A DNA stretch of 64,000 bases from Vicia villosa (lineage: Eukaryota > Streptophyta > Magnoliopsida > Fabales > Fabaceae): positions 124,001 through 188,000 of the forward strand of contig NW_026706269.1 of assembly GCF_029867415.1 (NCBI RefSeq). The letters are read 5' to 3'. The translations under genes and the position numbers were made by a program. Of the stretch, positions 28,686 through 41,668 are shown piece after piece. The notes beneath the pieces were generated by a model. That model saw nothing but the letters and a program-made list of their open reading frames with translations. It was not told the origin of the DNA and did no database searches. The first letter of the stretch is position 1. The number at the start of each line of letters is the position of its first letter.

Positions 28686-31600
28686 TCATATATCATATTC
28701 ATCCAAAATACCGACTTCTCTTCGAATTTTGAAGAACGGTTCTTTGGCCAGCGGCTTTGTAAAAATATCTGCTAGTTGATTATGCGTGTCAACAAAAGTG
28801 ACTTCAACATCTCCTTTAAGCACATGATCACGAAGAAAATGATGTCGAATGTCTATGTGTTTGGTTCTTGAATGCATGATTGGATTTTTTGTAATATTGA
28901 TTGCACTTGTGTTGTCGCATCGAAGAGGAATGCATCCGAGATCAAGTCCGTAGTCACGAAGTTGTTGCTTAAGCCAAAGAATTTATGCACAACAACTACC
29001 CGCTGCTATGTATTTTGCTTCGGCCGTGCTAAGAGCAACACATGCTTGCTTTTTACAAGCCCATGATACTAATGCATTTCCAAGAATGTGACAAGTTCCA
29101 CTTGTGCTTTTACGATCAGTTTTACAACCTGCATAGTCCGCGTCAGAATAACCAATTAAATTGCAAACACTACCTTTAGGATACCATAAGCCAACGTTGG
29201 TCGTTCCTTTGAGATACTTCATGATCCTTTTAACTGCCATAAGATGTGATTCCTTTGGATTTGCTTGAAAGCGAGCACAAAGACAAACACTAAACATTAT
29301 GTCAGGACGGCTTGCCGTCAAATACAATAAAGAACCAATCATACCTCGATACTTAGTAATATCAATTGGAGTACCGGATTCATCTTGATCAACATATGTA
29401 CCGGAGCCCATTGGAGTATTCATTGCTTTACAATTGTCCATATCAAACTTCTTCAATAATTCTTTGCAATATTTGGATTGATTGATAAAGATTCCATCTT
29501 TGAGTTGCTTAATTTGTAGTCCAAGAAAGTAGTTCATCTTTCCCATCATAGACATCTCGAATTCTCCTTGCATCATCAATGAGAATTCCTCACACATTTC
29601 TTTGTTAGTCGATCCAAAAATGATATCATCAACATAGACTTGAACCAATAAAGTGTTACTCTTGATTTTCTTAATGAACAAAGTTTTATCAACCTTACCC
29701 TTTTCGAAACCCTTTTCACACAAAAAATTGCTAAGTCTATCATACCATGCTCTTGGTGCTTGCTTTAAGCCATAAAGAGCCTTTCTCAACTTAAAGACAT
29801 GTGTAGGATTCTTGAAGTCTTCAAATCCCGGGGGTTGTTTGACATAGACTTCTTCATTGATGTATCCATTCAAGAATGCGCTCTTGACGTCCATTTGATA
29901 AAGCTGAAAATTTAATGAACATGCATAAGCAAGTAAAAGACGAATAGCTTCTAACCTTGCAACCGGAGCAAATGTTTCTTCAAAGTCGATTCCTTCTTCT
30001 TGATTGTAACCTTGGGCCACCAATCTTGCTTTGTTTCGAACAATTATACCATTCTCATCAAGTTTGTTCTTAAACACCCATCGGGTACCTATGATGTGTT
30101 TATTACTTGGTCTAGGAACAAGTTCCTAAACTTGATTTCTCTCGAATTGATTTAATTCTTCTTGCATTGCATTTATCCATTGATCGTCTCCTAAGGCTTC
30201 ATCAAGTTTGGAAGGTTCAATTTGAGAAACAAAAGCCATGTGTAAGCAAGCATCTTTGAGATTTAATCTTGTTGCAACTCCTTGGCTAATATCACCAATA
30301 ACTTTATCAATAGGATGATCTCTATGAGTTCTCCATTCTTTTGGTAGACCATTGGTGTTTGATTCTTGTTGTACACTTTCTTGTTGAACACTTTCTTGTT
30401 GAACACTTTCTTGTTGAACACTTTCTTGTTGAACTTCCGGTGCCTTCACAATTGTTTCATTTAAAAGTTCTTCCGGGGGTAAATCTAAAGGATCATCATC
30501 ATCACAAACAACTATTTCCTCTTTGGAGGTGTTAGTCTCATCAAAAGATACATGCATGGATTCTTAAATAGTTAAAGTTCTTTTATTATAAATTCTATAT
30601 GCTTTACTAGAAAGAGAATAACCAAGAAATATACCTTCGTCGGATTTCTCATCAAACTTACCAAGATTGTCTTTGTCATTGTTGAGAATAAAGCACTTGC
30701 ATCCAAAAATGTGAAAGTGAGCAATGTTTGGCTTTCTTCCTTTGAAGAGTTCATATGGAGTCTTCTTTAAGATAGGTTTAATGATTACTCGATTTCCAAC
30801 ATAACATGCCGTACTAACCGCATTTGCCCAAAAGTATTTAGGAAGATTTGCATCACTAAGCATTGTTCTAGCAAGTTCTACTAGAAACCTATTTTTCCTT
30901 TCAACTACTCCATTTTGTTGTGGAGTTCTTGATGCTGAAAAATTATGAGAGATACCATGTTCTTCACAAAATTCTTCAAATGATGCATTTTGAAACTCTC
31001 CACCATGATCACTTCTTATGGATACAATCTTTAATGACTTTTCATTTTGGATTTGTTTTGCATACTTCTTAAAGGCTTTAAAAGCATCACTTTTCTGCAC
31101 AAGAAACAAAGTCCAAGAATATCTAGAATAACATCAACAATAACTAAAGCTTATACATTACCTCCGAAGCTTCTTGTCCTTGATGGACCAAATAGATCCA
31201 TATGCAATAATTGAAGTGGTCTTGTTGTAGTCACCACATTCTTTGGTTTGAAATATGATTTGGTTTGCTTTCCCTTTTGACATGCATCACATAATTTATC
31301 TTTGACAAACTTTATCTTAGGTAAGCCAATAACAAGATCGTGTTTGGTTAACTTATTTAAATGATCCATATGAATATGGGCTGCTCTTTTATGCCATAAC
31401 CATGATTCATTATTGTTTACCAAAAGACATTTTACTTTCAAAGATAAATCATTTAAAGAAATCATAAAAATGTTATTAATTCTTGTACCTTTGAGTTTTA
31501 CCTCATTGGTGACTTCATTGATGATCAAGCATTCCTCCTTAGTGAATTTGATCTTGAAGCCTTTGTCACAAAGTTGGCTAATGCTTAGAAGATTATGCTT

Positions 31601-31816
31601 TAGTCCTTCAACATAAAGAACATCTTCAATGGATGTGAAAGGTGGTGCACCAACTTTGCCTTTGCCAAGAATTCTTCCCTTATTGTTGTCTCCATAAGTG
31701 ACAAAACCCTTGGCTTTTAACCTTAGATCTGAAAATTGGTTTAGGTCTCCTGTCATATGCTTTGAACAACCACTATCTAGATACCATAGGTTTGAAGTGG
31801 TCTTCAAGCATGCCTA
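28686..31816 (-). pseudogene. Sire-C pol with several stops and a frameshift
   Basis: Pieces align in order with Sire-A pol: protease WYLDSGCSKHMTG (near 31780), GAG-pre-integrase, integrase HMDLFGP, then a frame change near 31110..31150, RSDHGGEF, PQQNGVVERKNR, hinge, [30 protein letters not shown], RNase H SDADYAG and the tail HIDIRHHF. In-frame stops occur near 30564, 30126 and 28983 and at 31814..31816. The hinge carries a 15-bp tandem repeat (VQQES, five units, 30361..30435). The protease and RT catalytic motifs are kept but the reading frame is not. Nonfunctional. Confidence 0.9.
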
Positions 31817-33589
31817 CAAAACAAATTAAGTTTTGTTAGGTACCCAAGTGGCTTTGGGTCCATCATAGTTAGTTCCTTTCTTCACCCATACATAATGTCC
31901 ACTAGGTACACTAAAGTTTCTTACATAACAAGCATTGGGTGTGTGACCAATAATACCACAATAAAAACAAGTAGGTTCAAAGTTACTTCTATATCTAGGA
32001 GGATAAGATTTCTTCTTAACAAAGTTCTTCCTTTTAGGATAATGTTGCATTACTTTAGGCTTTTTCACTTTCTCTTGAATTGGTTGGTTACTAGCTTTGA
32101 CAAAGATAGTCTTGCTGGAACTTGGTTTATCAAATTTAGAAAAGCCAAGTCCGCTTTTATCACTGGAGTATCTTTGTGTGCTAAGAACATTTTCCAATCC
32201 AATTTTCCCTTTTTCATATCTTTCAAAAACACGTTTTAATTGGACAATTTGGAAGGAAAGTGATTCACAATTCTTGCATGCAACATTATCTTCTTGAACA
32301 CTAATAATTTTTTCTTTGTCATCTTTATGTTCTACTTCAATTATCTTAACCTTCTCTTCTAAAGATGATATTATTTTCTTTTGAGATGAGATAGTTTTAT
32401 AGAGAATTTTTCATTCTTTTAATAATTCATCTATTTCACCTTGTGCACCATTATCAAAGAGAGAATCATCATAACTAACCTCACCTTCTTCATCGTCGGA
32501 GTGGTGTGATGCCATTAGTGCTAGGTTTGCACTTTCGTCACTATCGGTGTCTGATGAGGAACTTACTTCATTATCTTCCCATGCTATGTAGGCCTTTTTA
32601 TTTTTGAACTCCTTTTTGCCTTTGAATCCATTCTTCTTCGAAAGCTTTGGACATTCCGGCTTTATGTGTCCTTGTTTCCCACATTCATAGCATGTAACTT
32701 CTTGTGATGAAGTGGATGCTTCTTTATCCTTATGCTTTGAGAATTTCTTTCTTTTGACATAGTTAGCATTATCAATATTATTTTTATTACCAAAAAATTT
32801 GCCTAACCTTTTTACAAGAAGCAAGAAGTTTTCATCTTCATCCGATGCATCTTTCATTTTGCTTTCTTTTGAATCTACCTTTAATGCAATGCCTTTGGAT
32901 TTCTTCTCTAAGTTCTCATGCTTTTCCAATCTTCCATGCTCCGTCTCATATTCTTGAAGTTTTCAAATAGTGTTGCGGAAGTAAATTTTGATAAATTTTT
33001 CTTTTCGGATATTGCCGTCACTTTTGGTTGCCACTCCCTTGTCAAAGATCTGAGCACTTTAAGATTAAGTTCTTCGGTAGTAAGGGTCTTACCAAGTGCC
33101 TTCAAGTGATTTGTCAAATGTACGAATCGTTTTTGCAAATCGAGAATAGTTTCTCCGGGCTTCATTCTAAATAGTTTGTACTCTTAGCTTAAAGTATTCA
33201 ATCTTGATCTTTTAACTTCAGTGGTACCTTCATGAGTTTCTACAAGAGTATCCCATATTTTCTTTTGATGTTGTACATGCCGATACTCGGAAAAATTCAT
33301 CCATGCTTAGAGCACCTTGAAGAAGATTGACCGCCTTTTTGTCAGCAAGAACCCTTTTTCTATCATTATCATCCCATGACGCTTTAGGTTTCTCCGATCT
33401 AACACCATTCACGACCATTATAGGGACATGAGGACCTTGTATGACAACCTCCCAATCTTCTTCTCCTTGTGCTTCTAGATGAGCCTTCATTCGGATTTTC
33501 CAAAAGTCAAAATATTCACCACAAAACAATGGAGGCTTGTTGTTAGAACCACCATCTTTGAAAACAGGATTTTGATTTGCGGAAGCCAT
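31817..33589 (-). pseudogene. Sire-C gag, broken
   Basis: It starts ATG at 33589, about 30 bp inside the PBS. The order is: FCGEYFDFWKIRMKAHL opening; a frame change near 33230..33270; capsid region MKPGETILDLQKRFVHL; a second frame change near 32920; zinc knuckle CYECGKQGHIKPEC; a stop at about 32411; and a second zinc knuckle CFYCGIIGHTPNAC. Gag and protease share one frame here, separated by TAA and TAG codons, unlike Sire-A and Sire-B where pol is in +1. Two knuckles also distinguish it from Sire-A and Sire-B, which have one. Confidence 0.88.
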
Positions 33590-33619
33590 TCTGGATCTTT
33601 AGGAACAAGTTACCTATAA

Positions 33620-33634
33620 CTAGTTCTGATACCA
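33620..33634 (-). other. Primer-binding site of Sire-C
   Basis: On the minus strand TGGTATCAGAACTAG starts two bases after the LTR end. It matches the initiator methionine tRNA complement TGGTATCAGA. Confidence 0.85.
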
Positions 33635-33636
33635 AA

Positions 33637-34429
33637 TGTAAGTATCAAATATGCCTAAAGGGGGGTGAATTAGGTACTTTATAATTTTTCAAAAATAATC
33701 AGTTTTATGAGAATGTTTTTACTAACTTTTTGGTTAAGTGTTTAAAGGCTTTTGATGGTTCTTATCTTTTTCTTGGTAATGGTGATGAAAGCGGTAAAAG
33801 CGGAAAGATAAAGAACACAACGATATATACTGGTTCCCCTCACAATTCGAGAGTACTCCAGTCCCCTTTCAAACACGAAAGAGATTTCACTATAGTTAGA
33901 ATGATTGTACAAGCCTATGCCTACTACCTAACCTATAGGGTGATCAAAGGTTCTTAACACCTTTAAGATCAATCAACACTAATGTGGATGAAGAACAATC
34001 CTCTTCAAACACAACACTTACTTCCAACAATCCTGGATAGTAAGGAAAAAGAATTCTTTTGAATTTATACAAGAGTTTGTGAAGATGAATAATATATCAA
34101 TCTTGGATTGATCTTCCCTTTCAAGCAATTATCAATGATAGTATAGTGCTCAATGTTTATGATCAATGATATGAATTTTTTCTGGACATGTATGGAACAC
34201 TAATGCAGAAAAAATATCAATGTGAAAGTTTGAATATCAAAGAGCACTTGGTGTGAAATTTGAGAGAATAAAAGTGTATAATTGCAAAGTGAAAGAGGTA
34301 AATATGAAATATGAAAGTGAGGGTATATATAATGTCTTAACACCCCTAGGAATGAGTATGATTCAATGAACAAGTGCAATGTTTGAGTGAAATAAATTCT
34401 GATCCGTATGCACTAAAACACAATGAACA
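33637..34429 (-). repeat. 5' LTR of Sire-C, outer part lost
   Basis: It matches 25162..25954 of the 3' LTR closely, up to ...CAATGAACA, then stops at 34429/34430 where Tekay-D LTR sequence begins. About 510 bp of U3, with all palindrome pairs, are missing. Confidence 0.9.
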
Positions 34430-36362
34430 CGTTTGAATATCATGTTTCATATGCACATCACAGCGGAATAATAAAAATGATATCAGATAACAATATATCA
34501 ACATATAATAATCCATACCTACAAGCATTAGGCACTAAGGCCACATCACAAAATCCAATATGTTCAAAATCCTAAAGAGAGTAATACAATATCTCTCAAG
34601 ACATAACAATAAGCATGAAATCAAACGAAACCCCCAATGTGTTATATAACCAGAGCATGAGTTCCATTTATACCTAAGAAAACCATAAACAAAAAATAAA
34701 GCTCTTCTGCTATATCCTCAAAAGCAACGGGCACCTCTAATCCTCGATACCTGAGCGATGTCGTACAAAACATCATTTCAACAGAAGGGTCAGAATTCAT
34801 ATCATTATGGAAATATATTATAATAAGTAATGCATAAAAAATATTCACCAATTGAATTCATCACACTTCACATATTCATGTATTCAACACATTCCAATAC
34901 ATTTCATATATTCACATATACAACATTACTCTACAATTCGAGATACCAAAGATGATCATTCACAATTACCATAAATGTAACAATTAAATCAATTATCACA
35001 TATTTCACACCAAAACATAACATTCACATCGACACATGTGACTCCAATGCAACTCAATGCAAAGGATCAGAACCACCAGATATGAACATATAATTCACCG
35101 TTCCAGATCCCCACCATAGGACCGGAATGACCAATTGAGTATCAACCTCCCATGAATTCATGTGCAAAACAACCAATATATGCAATTAATACCATCACCA
35201 AATCCTAATCCAATAAGCATATATCTCACCAATTCATCACATATAAATTCACCACAAATTTGCACAAACATACACAATTCCATGTTGTCAAATACACATG
35301 AAAATATCTCCAAAACACATCACCAAATCAACACATCATCAACAACAAGTAGCAAAATATAGCTCAACAATGTTAATTTCAAGTAATCACATTTCACAAC
35401 ATACATATATGGAAATTCAAGTATCATGTTATCTCAAAGAATCGATTCAAAACTAAACCAAATGATTCTAGAAAATTATGGAAAATTCATTATAATTCAT
35501 GATAAGTCAAAAGCATCCAAGATACAATCCCATTTTACAAAAATATATAATTTTGAATTGCATACCTCGCTAAGCGAGCTCTAGTTTCGCTAGGAGAACT
35601 CTCGAAAAACCAAAAAATTCTGTTTTCGGACATCATTCTATCCAATATGAATTTCTCAATAAAAACCATCCAAAATAGCAATTTAATCATAGCATTGATG
35701 TATTCTAACATATACATAACATATAGAATCATTTAACATCTTAAAACAAGATTTCCTAACATTGATTTCTTCACCTCATTTCAAACCCTAACATTCAAAA
35801 CTATGAAAGTGATGAACAATTCACAATCTCATGAAATAGAAATTAACATCAAAACATGCTTCAATCACCAATTTCATGGAATCTCAACTAAAACCTAACA
35901 TGTTAAAACTAGAATCAACAAATTTCTCAATCCTAACATATTTCTAACCATCACATATCATTATACAAACCCATAAATAAAAAATATCCCACCCTTACCT
36001 TAGGTTTTCTCCTTCTAGGTTTCCTTCTTCTTTCTTTTTCTTCTCTTTCCCTCTTCTCCTCTTTTCACCTTTTCCTCTTTTCTTCTCCTTTCTTACTATC
36101 TTTCTCTTTTCTCTTAGTTTTAGTTAGCCCTTACTAACTTCTACCTCACTAATGGGTTTAGCAACTTCATATTTCTCATACTAACTCAACATAGGCCCAA
36201 TTAGTTATTTTCTCATTTTCACACTTCTAACCCAAAACCACCTATATTATAAATATATCACAAAACACAATTTTAATCAATTATCATACCACATAATAAT
36301 TAATAAATAAACAAGTAATAAAATAATTAATAAATAATAAACACTAAAAACATGATGTTACA
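34430..36362 (-). repeat. 3' LTR of Tekay-D, truncated at its 3' end
   Basis: On the minus strand it begins TGTAACATCATG at 36362, right after the tract complementary to CTTTCCTCCACTT. The left end lacks the LTR terminus and abuts Sire-C at 34430. It includes AT-rich DNA and a CT-rich run near 36000..36120. No gene. Confidence 0.8.
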
Positions 36363-36404
36363 ACTTTCCTCCACTTAAAAGATTTTTGTCCTAAAAAGTA
36401 TATC

Positions 36405-38100
36405 TCAAACGAACAACTCAAGATACAACTCCCTCATCTTACTCTCGAGTTCCCAAGTCACTTTCCCACTTGCTGGTCCTTCCCAAATGATCTTCATCAA
36501 ACCAATATCTTTACCACTAAGTTGCTCTAACTCTTGATCCTCTATCCTCATAGGTAATTTCTCCATAGTAAGATTATCCCTTACTTGCACATCATCTACT
36601 TGGACTACATGCGAAGGATCCACAATGTACCTCCTCAACTGAGGCACATGGAACACATCATGAAGATTAACAAGCGACAATGACATAGCAATATGATAAG
36701 ACACTTCACCTACTCTCTTCAAAATCTTATAAGGACCAATAAATCTCGACGTCAACTTAAGCGACTTCAACGCTCGACCAACAATTGTTACTGGAGTAAC
36801 TCTAAGAAACACATGATCTCCTACCTCAAACTCAAGCACTTTCCTCCTCTTGTCATGATAACTCTTCTGACGACTCTGATAAGCCTTCACCTTCTCCTAT
36901 ATCATCTTAATCTTATCTATAGTTTGTTGAATTATCTCAGGTCCAACCACAACACATTCTTCTGACTCGTACCAACACAAAGGCGTCCTGCACCTTCTAC
37001 CATACAAAGCTTCAAACAGTTCCATTCTAATACTCGAATGGAAACTGTTATTACAAGTAAAATCAATCAAAGGCAAATAACTTTCCCAAACATCTCCTTG
37101 TTCCAAAATAGAAGCTCTCAAAAGATCTTCAAGCGAATGAATCGTCCTCTCAGTCTGACCATCTGTTTGCGGATGATAAGATGAACTCAAACGCAAATTA
37201 GTACCCAAATCACTTTGCAAACCTTCCCAAAATCTTGAAGTAAAGCTCAGATATCTATCAGACACAATGCTAGAAGGAATACCATGCAAACAAACAATCC
37301 TCTCAACATACAGCTTTGCAAGCCTCTCCATCGAATAATCCATTCTCATCGGAATAAAGTGAGAAGATTTCGTCAATCCATTAACAATAACCCAAACAAC
37401 ATCACAGTTACTCGGTGTCCTAGGTAAACCAGACATAAAATCCATATAAATACTATCCCATTTCCACTAAAAAATGGATAACGGTTTCATCAAACCACAA
37501 CTTCTGATATTCAATCTTCGATTTCTGACAAATCAAACAAGACAATTTCCTCAAATCTTGGTACATCTTATTAGCTCCGGGATGAATACTCAATCTACTA
37601 CGATGTCCTTCCTCAAGAATTCTCTTTTTTAAATCTGATACATCAAGAACACAAACTCTATCACAACACCTCATGATACCATTCTCATAATCTAGAAATC
37701 ACCACCTCTACCTTGATTAATCAATGTGAATCGATCAACCAAACTCAAATCAGATTTATGACCTTCTCGAATCTCATCAAGAATTCCACTAGTAAGCTTC
37801 AACATACCAAGCTTAACTCCAGAAGAAGTATCTTCACTAACCAAACTCAAATCTCTGAATTTATCAAGTAAATCCAACTCTCGCACCATCAACATTGACA
37901 TATGCAAAGAATTTCTACTCAATGCATCAACCACAACATTTGCATTACCAGGATGATAATTCAATCCAAAATCATAGTCTTTCAAGAATTCCAACCATTT
38001 TCTCTGCCTCATATTCAACTTTTTCTGATCAAACAAATACTTTAAACTCTTGTGATCACTGAATACATCAATCTCGACCCAAACAAATAATTCCTCCAAA
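36405..38100 (-). pseudogene. Tekay-D pol C-terminal half (RNase H, integrase, chromodomain)
   Basis: It begins within RNase H ([14 protein letters not shown] near 38050), with a one-base deletion just upstream. The integrase zinc region has lost about 20 residues between QDLRKL and CLICQKS. The core retains DFMSGLP and VSDRYLSF, but the usual SDRDPRF is altered. A TAG at 36897..36899 replaces a glutamine that is CAG in Tekay-1. The tail keeps the chromodomain-like MRIEDQELEQLSGKDIGL...TWELESKM block. Another stop lies near 37447. Nonfunctional. Confidence 0.88.
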
Positions 38101-38135
38101 GTTTTAACACAAACACAACAACATTTAAGTAAATA

Positions 38136-38295
38136 CTCTAATAATTCCCAAACACACAAGAACATCACATAAATCATCGAAATCATCAAGTCATCGCATA
38201 AACCACCAAAACGATAAAATTAAACACTTCGTATATTCATGATAAATTAATTAAATAAATAATTAAATAATCAATTTAGATTTTTGGGGTGTTAC
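38136..38295 (-). repeat. Remnant of the 5' LTR start of Tekay-D
   Basis: On the minus strand TGTAACACCCCAAAAATC begins at 38295 and is AT-rich like the other Tekay LTR starts. It is joined to pol near 38135, so the rest of the LTR, gag and the first part of pol are deleted. Confidence 0.6.
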
Positions 38296-39405
38296 ACCTT
38301 GGTTGTATCCTATTGATATTCTGGAAGTCCTTGGAGTTTACTCCAAGGCATTGGTTTGATTTTTCATTGTGTGCAGGTTATTTTGAGTTCCATATTTTGT
38401 CTGAAGTCCTTGGGGTTTACTCCAAGGCATTGTGATTGAAAATTCTTGTGTATGCAGTTGTTACTCTGGCCAATTTTTGTCTTAAGTTCTTGTGGTTCGT
38501 TTCCAAGGCTTTGATTGCAAGCTACTCAAATAAAGATGTTATAACCATTGAAGGCTTTACTTGATCTATGATTCATTTAAGGCTTATTTCATTTGGTACT
38601 TGGTATTGTGCTTGTTTGGTTTATAAATCCAAATGATGGGAAATCTAAATTGACTTCTTTATGTCAAGTGTTAACTTCTTGAGTGGTTAGATTGTTCTTA
38701 TCCTTAGCTTTTAATTTATGCTTTAGGATAGTCCCTTCATCTCCTCCCATCTTCTTAAATTTTAAAAACTTCTCCCTTTTTCAAAACCTTCTTATGTTTG
38801 CAAACTTTTTTAAAACTCTTTTGGTAAAACTTTCTTTTAAGATCTTTAGCCCTTTTGTGGCTATCTTTTAAAACCTCTTTTAAAGTTTAGACATAAATTA
38901 TTGTTTTAGTAGAGATGTAATCCCCAAAAAGTTCTTGATATTGATTGATATGATTGATCCTTTTCCACTTGAAAGAGTTAGTGGCATACTTGTTGATTTA
39001 ATCCAAGTTAGAGTCCTTCTTTTATTTGTGATGCAAAGGGCCCATCTGTTCTCATGTTCAGGAATGATTGGTTGAGTTTTCTCTACTTTGATGATAATGT
39101 GTCTATCCTATTTTAAATAAAACCTTTTGTTTCCCTTTTTAGTGGAACTATTGTTGCTCTGAATTCTCCATTGTACTAATGAGGTATGTAGGCATAAGAT
39201 GTAACATCTTACCGAGCACAATTTTAAAACCAAACAAACTCTTTTTGCACACAATTCCATTTCTTTCTTTTACATAAATTTTCAAAAAGGTTCCTTTGGA
39301 GTACCACAGACGTAAGGGGTGCTAACACCTTCCCCTTACATAATCAACCCTCATACTTAAGATCTCAGCTTTTTATTATTTTTGATTTCAATCTCAACTT
39401 TCCCC
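38296..39405 (+). repeat. Ogre/Tat-like LTR fragment
   Basis: It contains GAGGTATGTAGGCATAAGATG and GGGGTGCTAACACCTTCCCC, blocks shared with the other Ogre-like LTRs here. Three degenerate copies of AAGTCCTTGGAGTTTACTCCAAGG-like sequence (each a short inverted repeat) lie at about 38328, 38405 and 38487. No gene. Confidence 0.55.
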
Positions 39406-40148
39406 CGCTACAAGTATTAACATATTCAGGGGGAGCTATTTAGCTTTTTTGATTTTGCATTCTATGGTGATTACCCTGTATGTATTATTCTACCAAAATA
39501 CATGGTTTTGTCATCATCAAAAAAGGGAGATTATAAGAACAAGATTGGTTATGCATCTGGCCTTGAGTTTTGATAATAACTTTACATGGTATCTTAGAGA
39601 TCAATTGTATACTCTAATGGTTTCTATCTAGTGTATAACTTTTGCTAAAGAGGTTGTGACTCTAGTAAGAAGGCGTCTGACATCATCAAGTTCTAAACTC
39701 AATATTCTGGAAAAATACCTTTGATGTGTTACAAAGTAAGTCAAGATTGTAGAGTTCTTCTTATGCAACAATTCTAAGGAACGTTAATATAAGAGCTTCT
39801 GATCATGACTTTGCAAGGAAGCTTTTAAGGCCTTCTAAAGCTTTGCTTCTATTGTCCCAAGTTCTGAAAATGCTGAAGACATGGTTATGCTGAACGAGTT
39901 CTGAATTTGAAGACATCACTTCTGAAGACCAAGTGCTAAAGACTTTGAAGACATGGTTCTGGTGAACAAGTCCTAAAGACTCCAAAGACCTAGGTTAAAA
40001 AGACTCTAGTTCTGATCCATCTACAACATGCTTCAATCAACATATAATCAGAAGCCTTTGAAGTTATAGTAGACAAAGATCACGAATGGCTTGCGTGAGA
40101 TGGTGAGTATAAAAGTACAAAGTATATTGTGACCTTTACTCTAATAGG

Positions 40149-40153
40149 GTGGC
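40149..40153 (+). repeat. Target-site duplication GTGGC of Tat-K (left)
   Basis: It is repeated at 44689..44693, directly after the Tat-K end. Confidence 0.85.
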
Positions 40154-40387
40154 TGTTGTACCCCAAAATTTGTCCATCATCTTCAAATATTCAACATTAT
40201 TTCAAAATTGTATTTTTATAAAAATCTTGGGGTCATTTACATTGACATCTTGAATTTTATAAATATTCGATTTAAAGTCTATTTTAAAATATAATAGTTT
40301 ATTCTTAAATTATTTATATTTTAATAAATAGAAAAATATTTGCCCATGCTTCATACATCTTCAATTGGCTTTTTATTTCAAATAAGT

Positions 40388-40462
40388 GACATAGTCCAGT
40401 TGGTAAGGATTTGAGAGTAAAACTTGCAAGTATAAGGTCATGGGTTTGAATCACACTTTTTC
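40388..40462 (+). other. tRNA-like sequence in Tat-K
   Basis: CATAGTCCAGTTGGTAAGG resembles an A box and GGGTTTGAATCACAC a B box, about 50 bp apart. It is not a full cloverleaf and no tRNA gene is claimed. Confidence 0.4.
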
Positions 40463-41359
40463 AACTTTTGACATTTTTCCCTTTTATTTTGTTTCTAACT
40501 TTATTTTTATTTTTTCATTTAAAAAATCGCAAAAAAAGTATTTATTATTATTTAATTAGCATTTTCGTTTTTATTTTAAGGCATTTTTAAAAAATAATTA
40601 TTTATTTGATTTTATGCATTTTTTACCAAAAAATAGTGCAAAAATTATAATAAACACAAAAAATATTTCCTTTATTGATTACTCGTCTCCTATTGGTCAT
40701 TCTATGTCATTTTGTGTCATACTCAGCTTCTCATTGGTCAGCTTGCTGACCAAGGAAGATTTGATTTATTTTGATTCCACTTTTGCCCTTTAACCTAATT
40801 TTTTCATGTATAAATAGGACTATATTTTCACAGTTTCTAAGGAACTAACAACTCTCTAACAACACCAACATTCACCTCCAAAACCTCTCCTAATTCTCCT
40901 TCCACAGGTATAGTGTTCTTGATATAATTCTTCTTGTTTTTTTTTTTGTATTTTGTTTGATTGATTTTTAGGGTTGCAATTCTGGTTGCAGTATAGTGAT
41001 AAATTTTCTAGCCTATCAGCAGAGTTCTGAAACTACTGTTTCGATTTGCTTCGAATTTTTTTCAGAAGTTTAGAAAAAACCGTGGGTTCGTGATCTTATT
41101 TTATTTGATTTATAATCAGATTTTTATATTTGTTTGATTTTATTTTAATCACTTTTTTATTTTTCCAATTGTTTTCTCAACCGGAACATTGCAGGTGAGG
41201 ATCAGAATGTTTTGATCATATCTTATTATTTGTATGAATGCATAGAATGTTTCCGGATCATTTGTTTTGAGAATTAGTGCAGGTATGGTGAATTGCCATG
41301 GCTAGGGTTTGTTCTTCGTGATGTTGGACAATTGTGGTTTATGAACAAGTTTTCTATGG

Positions 41360-41412
41360 ATTGGCCAAGTGGATGGAGCTTTATCCCTTGACCTCATGGG
41401 CGTGGGTTCAAG
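41360..41412 (+). other. Second tRNA-like sequence in Tat-K, split by hAT in its B box
   Basis: TTGGCCAAGTGGATGGAGC resembles an A box. The B box GGTTCAAG is at the hAT insertion point and continues after the element as TCCTGCCCC (43040 onward). ATGGGC and GCCCCAT around it can pair. Confidence 0.4.
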
Positions 41413-41612
41413 CAGGGCCGGTCCTTTGAATTTGGGTTCCTTGGGCGTATCAAAAGAGTGACGCCCCTATATTTTTTTAAAATAATAAATACATAAGGAT
41501 AAAAGAAATAATTGGACATTTTCATTTGACATTGTGCAAAAAGAATACAAGTATGGATCTTTGAATCAATGTTTATACTACATCAAAACATAAACCACTA
41601 TAAAGAGACTTA

Positions 41613-41668
41613 TTCTTCTTCTTCTTCTTCTTCTTCTTCTTCTTCTTCTTCTTCTTCTTCTTCTTCTT
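41613..41668 (+). repeat. (TTC)n microsatellite, about 18 units
   Basis: An uninterrupted TTC run inside the hAT element. The serine-run frame across it is not a gene. Confidence 0.95.

Larger units (their letters stand above)
25162..34429 (-). mobile_element. Sire-C: sirevirus-type copia element, 5' LTR truncated
   Basis: Read on the minus strand: 5' LTR (34429..33637, outer part lost), iMet PBS, broken gag (33589..31817), broken pol (31816..28686), spacer with paired palindromes, intact ORF3 (28081..26936), polypurine tract and 3' LTR (26462..25162). The left flank is GTTGG (25157..25161); the partner is lost by the junction at 34429/34430. Confidence 0.92.
34430..38295 (-). mobile_element. 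Tekay-D: internally deleted Tekay-type element
   Basis: On the minus strand: about 160 bp of 5' LTR start (38295..38136, TGTAACACCCC), then directly the RNase H part of pol, integrase and chromodomain (to 36405), polypurine tract and 3' LTR (36362..34430). The outer end of the 3' LTR is lost at the Sire-C junction. Confidence 0.8.

Noticed and set aside
30361..30435. CRISPR-like repeat array
   Set aside because: The 15-bp units are contiguous with no spacers and code for VQQES within a copia hinge; the host is a plant.
40388..40462. A functional tRNA gene
   Set aside because: Box-like motifs are present but acceptor and T stems do not pair well, so only a tRNA-like label is given.
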